Positions 1 through 5,000 of a stretch of 5,888 nucleotides of DNA are shown here, piece after piece. The translations under genes and the position numbers were made by a program. The stretch lies in contig LJUE01000162.1 in the NCBI GenBank assembly GCA_001303885.1, positions 1 to 5,888 of the forward strand, read 5' to 3'. This stretch comes from Planctomycetes bacterium SM23_32 (GTDB lineage: Bacteria; Planctomycetota; Brocadiia; SM23-32). Under the pieces are notes generated by a model that saw nothing but the letters and a program-made list of their open reading frames with translations, did no database searches and was not told where the DNA came from. Within the stretch, counting starts at the first letter, position 1. Every line of letters starts with the position of its first letter.

Positions 1-489
1 GACCTCGCCGTAGGGCCCGCCAGCGGCGGGGTGCGCCTGTACCTGAACGCCGGCCGGGGCCTGTTCATGGACGCGGAAGAGCTGTGTGAGCTCCCCGTGC
101 CGGCCGACCTGGAGGTGCGTCTTCTGGTGGCCGCCGACCTGACCGCCGACGGGGCGCCCGACCTCTTCGCGGCCGGCGCAGGACGTTCGCCCGTCGTCTT
201 GGAGAACCGCTGGCACCGGCGCCCCGACATCGCCTACCTTGTCGTCAGGCCCCGGGGCGCGCGCGGGGTGTTGGGGAGCATCGTGCGCCTGCGGGACTCC
301 GGCACGCAAGACGTGCTGGCCTCATCGCCCTGCCCCCCGTGCGCCGTCTGCCCGGCGGAATGCTGCTTCGGGGTCCGTTTCCTGCCCAGGGCCGTCGTCG
401 AGGTCCTGTTCAGCGACGGCGCGGCGCGTCCGGTCGAGTGGGCCCGAGCCGCTGCCGGTGAGGGTCCGCTCAGCGTGGCGCGGCCATAG
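1..489 (+). CDS. FG-GAP/VCBS repeat protein with ASPIC/UnbV-like C-terminal domain (5' partial)
   Basis: The reading frame is open from base 1 and ends at TAG 487-489, so 162 C-terminal residues are visible and the start lies outside the window. Residues 1-21 (DLAVG...GVRLYLNAGRGLF) and 45-58 (DLTADGAPDLFAAG) are the ends of FG-GAP/VCBS beta-propeller blades; the second has a calcium-loop-like spacing D46, D50, G51, D54. Residues 68-145 (ENRWHRRP, then YLVVRPRGARGVLGSIVRLRD, split here as two blocks, then VEVLFSDG) follow the order of an ASPIC/UnbV domain, as in CRTAC1-type proteins. Such proteins are normally exported and act in binding or adhesion; export cannot be checked here because the N-terminus is missing. 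An unusual cysteine cluster (C111, C114, C117, C121, C122) lies where this domain normally has a loop. The gene converges on the membrane-protein ORF, with 42 bases between the two stop codons. The family call is by motif reading; the partner and role are unknown. Confidence 0.72.
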   Translation, partial: DLAVGPASGGVRLYLNAGRGLFMDAEELCELPVPADLEVRLLVAADLTADGAPDLFAAGAGRSPVVLENRWHRRPDIAYLVVRPRGARGVLGSIVRLRDSGTQDVLASSPCPPCAVCPAECCFGVRFLPRAVVEVLFSDGAARPVEWARAAAGEGPLSVARP

Positions 490-491
490 CA

Positions 492-526
492 GCGGGTGGG
501 CAGAGGGAGCCACCTCCGTCTCGCCC
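492..526. terminator. weak candidate bidirectional hairpin between convergent genes
   Basis: The 42-base gap between the two convergent stop codons contains GCGGG (492-496) pairing with CCCGC (524-528 region), and alternatively GGTGG (495-499) pairing with CCACC (510-514). Neither has a following T-tract on either strand, so this is not a classic intrinsic terminator. The position between convergent genes is the main support. Confidence 0.25.
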
Positions 527-531
527 GCCGG

Positions 532-1479
532 TCATTTAGTCCAGCCGATCCGGTTCTCGTAGGCGTAGTGCAGCGTCCCCAGCGCCCGCACGGAGACGGT
601 CATTGCGTAGACCCCGACGACCTCGCCCACCAGCAGAGACGGCAGGGCCGCTCGCAGAGCCCCCGCGCCCGCCATGACGGCCACGTAGAAGATGTAGTAG
701 ACGACGTAGGGGCCGATGACCTTCGCCACGGCCGGGAAGGTAAACGTGGGGCTGATGGCTCCTGCGGAGTCGGCCGCGGCGACCGCCAGCAGGTTCATGG
801 GGAACATGAACAGGGAGAGGGCCAGGCCCGCCGCCAGGACGCCGGCCCACGCCGTGAGCGGCCCCCCCGTCGCCAGACTCTCCAAGGTCTGGAGCGCTTC
901 GACCTTGCCGATGAACCTGGCGAACCCGAACGCCAGCATCAGCGGGATGCCGCTGCCGATCCATGCCGCCGCCTGGAGACCGAGCGGCCGCAGCACCGAC
1001 TCGTAGAAGTCTTCGTAGCGCGGCAGCGAGGGATCAGCCGTCGCGTCGTAGGCGCTCTGCCGAATCATCTCGAACTGGTACATGGCCAGGATGCCGGCCA
1101 GCGCGATGGCGAGGATCAGTCGGAGGATCAGGCCCACGAAGGGCACAAAAGAGACGAGGGGCGACACGGCGTGCAAGAGGCACCAGCCGAGCAGCACCCA
1201 CTTGGCGCTGCCGCGGAAAGGATAGGCCCATGCATCGGCCAGGTAGAACCACCAGGTCCGCCTCTCGGCGGGCCGGGGCGCGGCGGGCCCGGCTTCGGCG
1301 GTGGCCGGCGCCTCGGATGCCGCCGCCGGCGTGACGGGCGCTGCCGCTGCGGCGGCCTGGACGGGGGCGAGCGCTGCTCCGTCCAGCTCCAAGTCGTCCG
1401 CCCATTCGCCCGGGGCGGCCCCGGACGGCTCCTGCTCGGCCGCGGCGGCTGCGGAGGCAGCGGGCTCCGCCAGGTCCAC
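532..1479 (-). CDS. multi-pass membrane protein, DUF4013-like; probable C-terminal part of a gene split by TAG
   Basis: A 315-residue ORF if it starts at GTG 1479. Residues 1-72 are a low-complexity Ala/Pro/Glu linker. Residue 73 onward is the folded part: a WWFYLADAWAYPFRG entry segment, then hydrophobic stretches near residues 93-112, 114-135, 166-188, 206-235, 253-278 and 280-300. It ends in RALGTLHYAYENRIGW, which resembles the tail of DUF4013-like membrane proteins common in planctomycetes. The function is not known. The GTG start has no Shine-Dalgarno sequence at a usable distance, and no better start exists before the membrane region. The frame is identical to that of the upstream zinc-ribbon ORF, with only TAG plus two codons (CGC GAG) between them. 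The most likely reading is that this is the C-terminal 75% of one zinc-ribbon/membrane protein, made by readthrough, by reinitiation, or no longer made. The coding nature of the membrane part is clear; its independent start is not. Confidence 0.7.
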   Translation of the reverse strand: MDLAEPAASAAAAAEQEPSGAAPGEWADDLELDGAALAPVQAAAAAAPVTPAAASEAPATAEAGPAAPRPAERRTWWFYLADAWAYPFRGSAKWVLLGWCLLHAVSPLVSFVPFVGLILRLILAIALAGILAMYQFEMIRQSAYDATADPSLPRYEDFYESVLRPLGLQAAAWIGSGIPLMLAFGFARFIGKVEALQTLESLATGGPLTAWAGVLAAGLALSLFMFPMNLLAVAAADSAGAISPTFTFPAVAKVIGPYVVYYIFYVAVMAGAGALRAALPSLLVGEVVGVYAMTVSVRALGTLHYAYENRIGWTK

Positions 1480-1500
1480 CTCGCGCTAGTCGGGCCATTC
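1381..1500 (-). repeat. degenerate in-frame coding repeat spanning the TAG codon
   Basis: On the minus strand, 1500-1474 and 1407-1381 are two 27-base copies that match at 19 of 27 positions and lie 93 bases (31 codons) apart in the same frame. The first copy reads EWPD-stop-REVD, and the second reads EWADDLELD. The stop occupies the position of an Asp codon (GAC) in the intact copy. A weaker third relative is the DSQLDLA segment near 1574-1554. Each copy is followed by Ala/Glu/Pro-rich residues, so the linker appears to have grown by duplication. Confidence 0.6.
1486..1488 (-). other. in-frame amber codon splitting the zinc-ribbon/membrane gene
   Basis: TAG on the minus strand sits between GAC and CGC GAG GTG. 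Removing it gives one continuous frame from GTG 1767 to TGA 534-532, 411 residues counting one residue at the stop. A single base change would turn TAG into GAG (Glu), CAG (Gln), AAG (Lys) or a Tyr, Trp, Ser or Leu codon; Glu would suit the acidic linker. Whether it is a real stop, a readthrough site or an assembly error cannot be decided from one sequence. Confidence 0.7.
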
Positions 1501-1767
1501 GTCGGCGGCGGCCTTCGCGGGTGCCGACGCCTCGGCCTGGGCGGAGGCCGCCAGGTCGAGCTGCGAGTCCCTCAGGGCGTACCTCGGTTCGTCAGGCTCG
1601 GCAGGCTCCTCGGCGGCCGGCTTCTCCCTGAGCCTGCGCGCACCCAACCTGCCGTCGGGCCCTCCGACGGCGTAGTAACCCCGTCCGCAGTTCGTGCAGT
1701 AGAAGGTCTGACCGGGCCCGACCGCTGGCAACTGGATGACGTCCCCGCAGCGGCATCGCAGCTTCAC
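1486..1767 (-). CDS. short zinc-ribbon protein; probable N-terminal part of the split membrane-protein gene
   Basis: A 93-residue ORF. Residues 5-27 form a zinc ribbon with ligands C5 and C7 (CRCG) and C24 and C27 (CTNCG). The rest is an Ala/Glu/Pro-rich linker that ends EWPD just before TAG 1488-1486. The start at GTG 1767 is preferred: AAGGGAG at 1782-1776 lies 8 bases upstream, whereas the alternative GTG at 1776 overlaps that site and would add only three residues. The gene lies 54 bases after the argH stop on the same strand, so it is plausibly co-transcribed with argH. A zinc ribbon followed by a flexible linker is the usual front end of a larger membrane protein, and the next frame-matched ORF supplies exactly that. 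Alone, it would be a free zinc ribbon with a disordered tail. No specific function can be assigned. Confidence 0.62.
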   Translation of the reverse strand: MKLRCRCGDVIQLPAVGPGQTFYCTNCGRGYYAVGGPDGRLGARRLREKPAAEEPAEPDEPRYALRDSQLDLAASAQAEASAPAKAAADEWPD

Positions 1768-1775
1768 GCGGCTCA

Positions 1776-1782
1776 CTCCCTT
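1776..1782 (-). promoter_or_regulatory. ribosome binding site that sets the zinc-ribbon start
   Basis: AAGGGAG, read on the minus strand, is 8 bases before GTG 1767. It is also the right arm of a small hairpin, CTCCC-GAA-GGGAG, which could partly mask it. Confidence 0.5.
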
Positions 1783-1821
1783 CGGGAGGCGTGCCGGTCC
1801 CCCGGTCGTGCGCCGGCGGGC

Positions 1822-3198
1822 TCAGCGGGGGAGGCGTTCCTTCCAGTAGTCGAGCTGCCGCCCGACCTCGGCCGGGGACGAGGACCCGTGCGAGCGGTAG
1901 TTCTCCACGCAGTTCTGCGCGCCGAGCGCTCGGTAGACGTCCTCGGCGATGAGCTCACTGAACTCCCGCATCTGCTCCAGGCTCAGCTCGGCCAGGCCCG
2001 CGCCGTCGGCGGCGGCCGCCCGCACCGCCCGGCCGACCGCCTCGTGCGCCTCGCGGAACGGCACGCCCCGGCCCACCAGGTACTCGGCCAGGGCGGTGGC
2101 GTCCATGTGGCCCTCCGAGCAGGCGCGCGTCAGGTTCTCTTCCTTGAAGGCCGTCGTGCGCACCAGCTCGGCCGCGACCGACAGGCAGGCCTGCACGGTG
2201 TCGGCAGCGTTGAAGAGGGGCTCCTTGTCCTCCTGCATGTCGCGGTTGTAGGCCAGGGGCAGGCCCTTGAGCGCCGTCAGCAGGGCCATCAGGTCGCCGT
2301 AGAGCCGCCCGCACTTCCCGCGCAGCAGCTCCAGCACGTCGGCGTTCTTCTTCTGGGGCATGATGCTGGATCCGGTGCAGAACGACTCGTCCAGGTCCAC
2401 GAAATCGAACTCCGGGGTTGACCAGATCAGCCACTCCTCGGCCAGCCGCGACAGGTGCATGGCGATGAGGCACAGGTCGAAGGCCAGCTCCACGGCGAAG
2501 TCGCGGTCGCTCACGGCGTCCATGCTGTTGGCGAAGCAGGCGTCGAAGCCCAGCTCCCTGGCCGTGCTCTGGGGGTCGGTGGGCAGCGAGGTGCCGGCGA
2601 GCGCGCAGGCCCCCAGCGGGCTCACGTTAACGCGGACCAGGCAGTCGGCGAGCCGCTGCCGGTCGCGCTCCAGCATCTCCACGTAAGCCAGCAGCGCGTG
2701 CGCCAGCAGCACGGGCTGGGCGTGCTGGAGGTGCGTGAAGCCGGGCGCGATGAGCTCCCGATGCTCCTCGGCTTTCTCGACCAGGGCGCGCTGTACGTTC
2801 GTCAGGAGTGCCGTGCAGTCCCGTATGGCGTCCCGGCACCAGAGCCGCAGGTCGCAGGCGACCTGGTCGTTGCGGCTGCGCGCGGTGTGCAGCTTGCGCC
2901 CGGCGTCGCCGATGCGGGCGATCAGCGCCGCCTCGACGTTCATGTGCACGTCTTCGAGGGGCACCTGAAGCTCCAGCTCGCCGGACTCGATCTCCTTCTC
3001 GATGTCGCGCAGCCCTTCGCGGATCTGGACCAGCTCCGACTCGCTGATCAGCCCGCAGCGGGCGAGCATCTCGGCGTGCGCTACGCCGGCGCGGATGTCG
3101 TGCTTGTAGAGGCGCTTGTCGAACGAGACGGACTCGCTGAACTGCTCCACCAGCTCATTGGTGTCCTTCTCGAAGCGCCCGTCCCAGGGCTTCTTCAT
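1822..3198 (-). CDS. argH: argininosuccinate lyase
   Basis: The product is 458 residues, the usual ArgH length. It splits argininosuccinate into arginine and fumarate, the final step of arginine synthesis, and works in the cytoplasm as a homotetramer. Family landmarks are all present: WDGRF (5-9), EDVHMNVEAAL (82-92), HTARSRNDQ (104-112), THLQHAQP (155-162) with H156 of the conserved catalytic His region, and the fumarase/lyase signature GSSIMPQKKN (276-285) carrying the catalytic serine. The signature continues NAD rather than the more common NPD, a minor variation. The start at ATG 3198 is chosen because AAGAGGA (3215-3209) lies 10 bases upstream and the protein then begins MKKPWDGRF, as homologues do. 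A longer frame to GTG 3252 would begin at the promoter's -10 element. argH leads a minus-strand group with the zinc-ribbon/membrane ORFs; no other arg gene is visible. Confidence 0.97.
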   Translation of the reverse strand: MKKPWDGRFEKDTNELVEQFSESVSFDKRLYKHDIRAGVAHAEMLARCGLISESELVQIREGLRDIEKEIESGELELQVPLEDVHMNVEAALIARIGDAGRKLHTARSRNDQVACDLRLWCRDAIRDCTALLTNVQRALVEKAEEHRELIAPGFTHLQHAQPVLLAHALLAYVEMLERDRQRLADCLVRVNVSPLGACALAGTSLPTDPQSTARELGFDACFANSMDAVSDRDFAVELAFDLCLIAMHLSRLAEEWLIWSTPEFDFVDLDESFCTGSSIMPQKKNADVLELLRGKCGRLYGDLMALLTALKGLPLAYNRDMQEDKEPLFNAADTVQACLSVAAELVRTTAFKEENLTRACSEGHMDATALAEYLVGRGVPFREAHEAVGRAVRAAAADGAGLAELSLEQMREFSELIAEDVYRALGAQNCVENYRSHGSSSPAEVGRQLDYWKERLPR

Positions 3199-3254
3199 GG
3201 CGGCAGGTTCCTCTTGCGGGGATACTGCGCGGGGCGGCGCCCCGGCGCGCACCT

Positions 3255-3283
3255 ACTCTATGGCAATGCCGCGCCTATTTCAA
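3255..3283 (-). promoter_or_regulatory. sigma70-type promoter for argH
   Basis: On the minus strand, TTGAAA (3283-3278) and TAGAGT (3260-3255) are separated by exactly 17 bases. This predicts a transcript start near 3248 and a leader of about 50 bases before ATG 3198. It also argues against the longer GTG 3252 start for argH. Confidence 0.5.
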
Positions 3284-3329
3284 CGCTTGCCACGGCTTGG
3301 CCCGCTCGGGCAGCCGACGGCGCCGGGCG

Positions 3330-3357
3330 TTGATGCGACGTGGGCCGGGGGTATAAT
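3330..3357 (+). promoter_or_regulatory. sigma70-type promoter for the alpha/beta hydrolase
   Basis: A perfect TATAAT (3352-3357) stands out in a very GC-rich region. TTGATG (3330-3335) lies 16 bases upstream, a 4-of-6 match to the -35 consensus. The transcript would start near 3364, leaving a leader of about 50 bases. It is divergent from the argH promoter, with 46 bases between the two -35 elements. Confidence 0.6.
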
Positions 3358-3414
3358 GCGTCCGGCCGTCGGCGACCCCGGCGCCACGCTGTTGCACCGC
3401 AGGGAGGGAGCGCG

Positions 3415-4431
3415 ATGACTCAGCGGTTCTACGCGCCGTCGCAGTACCACCTGAACCTGATGGGAAAGACCGAGCGGGAGTTCGCCTGGACGGGGCAGGA
3501 CTTCGGGCCGTGGCAGGGGGGGCTGCGCGCCCGGTTCGAGGAACTCATCGGGCGGCTCCCCGAGCAGAAGGTGCCGCCCCACGTCGAGGAACTCGAGCGC
3601 GAGGAGACGGACGACTACGTGCGGATGAAGATCGTCTTCACGGCCGAGGAGTGCGCCGACGTGCCGGGCCACCTGCTGGTGCCCAAGGGCGTTGACGGGC
3701 CGCTGCCGGCCATGGTCTGCGTGCAGGGCCATAACCCCGGCATGCACCTGTCCATCGGCGAGGCCCGCGACGAGGAGGGCCGCCAGATGCTCCTGGGCGA
3801 CCGAGACTTCGCCCTCCAGGCCGTCCGCAACGGGTTCGTGGCGCTGGCCATCGAGCAGCGCTGTTTCGGGGAACGCGCTGAGACGCTCCAGGAGCAGCGC
3901 TGGGAGCACGGCTGCCTGGACGCCGTCTTCCATTCGCTCATGCTGGGCAAGACGGTGGCGGCCGAGCGCGCCTGGGACGTGATGTGCGCCGTTGACCTGC
4001 TCCAGGAGCAGCCGGAGGTGGACGCGGACCGCATAGCCTGCATGGGCAACTCGGGCGGCGGCACGGTCACCTTCTACGCCGCCTGCCTGGACCCCCGCAT
4101 CAAGCTGGCCGTGCCTTCGTGCTGCTTCTGCACGTTCGCCGACGCCCTGATGCGCATCCAGCACTGCGGCGATAACTACGTGCCCGGCATCCTGCGCGTG
4201 GCTGAGATGGGGGAGCTGGCGGGGCTGATCGCGCCGCGCAAGCTCATCGTCGTGGCGGGCGAGAAGGACGACATCTTCCCCATCGAGGGCACCAGGCGGG
4301 CCTTCGCCACCGCGCAGGCCATCTACGAGGCCGCCGGCTGCCCCGGCAACATCCGGCTGGTCGTGGGGCCCGAGGGCCACCGCTTCTACGCGGACCCGAC
4401 CTGGCCCCACATCGTGGAGATGATGGACTGA
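3415..4431 (+). CDS. alpha/beta hydrolase, acetylxylan-esterase-like
   Basis: A 338-residue single-domain hydrolase. The nucleophile is S213 in the elbow GNSGGG (211-216). The likely acid is D285 in GEKDDIFP (282-289), and the likely histidine is H322 in GPEGHRF (318-324), giving a complete Ser-Asp-His triad in the correct order. VCVQGHNPG (101-109) fits the oxyanion-hole strand, and HCGDNYVPG (250-258) resembles a motif of the acetylxylan esterase/Abhydrolase_7-like group. There is no signal peptide, so it is predicted to be cytoplasmic. The substrate cannot be read from the sequence; an esterase acting on a sugar or acyl ester is the best guess. The start at ATG 3415 has AGGGAGG (3401-3407) 7 bases upstream. 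An ATG at 3340 is rejected because it lies upstream of the -10 element and would place the promoter inside the gene. Residues 236-239 (CCFC) form a small cysteine group. The gene ends 98 bases before nikR. Confidence 0.85.
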   Translation: MTQRFYAPSQYHLNLMGKTEREFAWTGQDFGPWQGGLRARFEELIGRLPEQKVPPHVEELEREETDDYVRMKIVFTAEECADVPGHLLVPKGVDGPLPAMVCVQGHNPGMHLSIGEARDEEGRQMLLGDRDFALQAVRNGFVALAIEQRCFGERAETLQEQRWEHGCLDAVFHSLMLGKTVAAERAWDVMCAVDLLQEQPEVDADRIACMGNSGGGTVTFYAACLDPRIKLAVPSCCFCTFADALMRIQHCGDNYVPGILRVAEMGELAGLIAPRKLIVVAGEKDDIFPIEGTRRAFATAQAIYEAAGCPGNIRLVVGPEGHRFYADPTWPHIVEMMD

Positions 4432-4453
4432 GCGCGCGCCGCCGCCTTTCCGC

Positions 4454-4481
4454 TTGCGCCGTTTGCCGCGCGTGCTATGCT
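4454..4481 (+). promoter_or_regulatory. candidate extended -10 promoter for nikR
   Basis: TGCTATGCT (4473-4481) matches an extended -10 element (TGn followed by TATGCT, 4 of 6). A weak TTGCGC (4454-4459) lies 16 bases upstream. Transcription would start near 4488, about 42 bases before ATG 4530. I see no GTATGA-type or GTGTTAC-type NikR palindrome in 4432-4529. Confidence 0.38.
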
Positions 4482-4529
4482 CTGCGGTGGCGTTGCGCGA
4501 TGCTTCCTGTGCGTGCGGGGGCCGGGACC

Positions 4530-4949
4530 ATGTCAGACACAGTCAGGTTCGGCGTGTCGCTCGGGCTTGATCTGCTCGACCAGTTCGACACGCTCATCAA
4601 CAAGATGGGCTACGATAACCGCTCGGAGGCCGTGCGCGACCTGATCCGCCAGAAGCTGACCGAGGAGCAGTGGCAGGCGCCCGACCGCCAGACGTTCGCC
4701 GCCGTCATGCTCGTCTACAACCATCACAAGATGTCCCTGCCGTCGCGGCTGACCGAACTCCAGCACGATTCCCTCGCCAAGATCATCGGCTCCTTTCACG
4801 TCCACATTGACAGGCACAGCTGCCTCGAGATCATCGTGATGAGGGGCAAGGGCAAGGACCTGCGGGCCCTCGGCGAGCGGATGATCAGCCTCAAAGGCGT
4901 CAAGTACGGCAAGCTGAACCTGGGGACCAGCACCGAGGACATTCACTGA
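4530..4949 (+). CDS. nikR: nickel-responsive transcriptional regulator NikR
   Basis: A 139-residue protein, close to the 133 of E. coli NikR. The N-terminal ribbon-helix-helix (residues 4-44; RFGVSL, then GYDNRSEAVRDLIR) binds DNA as a dimer, and the C-terminal ACT-like domain (about 57-135) tetramerises and binds nickel. All four high-affinity nickel ligands are present at the expected spacing: H79 (QHD), H90 and H92 (HVH) and C98 (CLEI), each three residues beyond E. coli H76, H87, H89 and C95. The DNA-reading strand RFGVS differs from the enteric RVTIT and resembles non-enteric NikR proteins, so the operator is unlikely to be the E. coli GTATGA type. The start at ATG 4530 is chosen because homologues begin just before this strand; ATG 4500 would leave only about 12 bases of leader. 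The ribosome site is weak (GGGGG, 4517-4521). No nickel transporter or nickel enzyme is in view. The methyltransferase follows 51 bases downstream. Confidence 0.94.
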   Translation: MSDTVRFGVSLGLDLLDQFDTLINKMGYDNRSEAVRDLIRQKLTEEQWQAPDRQTFAAVMLVYNHHKMSLPSRLTELQHDSLAKIIGSFHVHIDRHSCLEIIVMRGKGKDLRALGERMISLKGVKYGKLNLGTSTEDIH

Positions 4950-4978
4950 CCGGCCGACAGCCGACTGCCGCCGGTCAG
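4946..4978 (+). repeat. perfect 9-bp inverted repeat at the nikR stop codon
   Basis: CTGACCGGC (4946-4954) and GCCGGTCAG (4970-4978) are perfect reverse complements around a 15-base spacer. The left arm contains the nikR TGA. The right arm ends 22 bases before the methyltransferase ATG. There is no T-tract after it. It could be an RNA hairpin limiting readthrough into the next gene, or a DNA operator for a dimeric regulator. Confidence 0.5.
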
Positions 4979-5000
4979 GCCCGCCTGAGGCGTGAGCAGC

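Noticed and set aside
527..534. GCCGGTCA, the same octamer as the inner part of the dyad right arm at 4970-4977, near the membrane-gene stop
   Set aside because: It is a single half-site without a partner, at the 3' ends of convergent genes. It is likely chance in GC-rich DNA, and it slightly weakens the operator reading of the dyad.
496..2421. A 641-codon open frame on the plus strand opposite argH and the membrane/zinc-ribbon ORFs
   Set aside because: It is antisense to well-supported genes, has low-complexity Arg/Gly/Gln-rich content and no recognisable motif. Long antisense frames are expected at this GC content.
3199..3252. An N-terminal extension of argH from GTG 3252
   Set aside because: The 18 extra residues are Pro/Ala-rich and unlike ArgH, and the GTG lies next to the -10 element, upstream of or at the predicted transcript start. 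ATG 3198 has a good ribosome site.
3280..4410. A 376-codon open frame on the minus strand opposite the alpha/beta hydrolase
   Set aside because: It is the antisense shadow of a gene with a full catalytic triad and its own ribosome site; its His/Gln/Leu-rich translation resembles no family.
4432..4529. A possible terminator or NikR site between the hydrolase and nikR
   Set aside because: No strong hairpin with a T-tract and no recognisable NikR palindrome; only GC-rich sequence and a moderate promoter were found.
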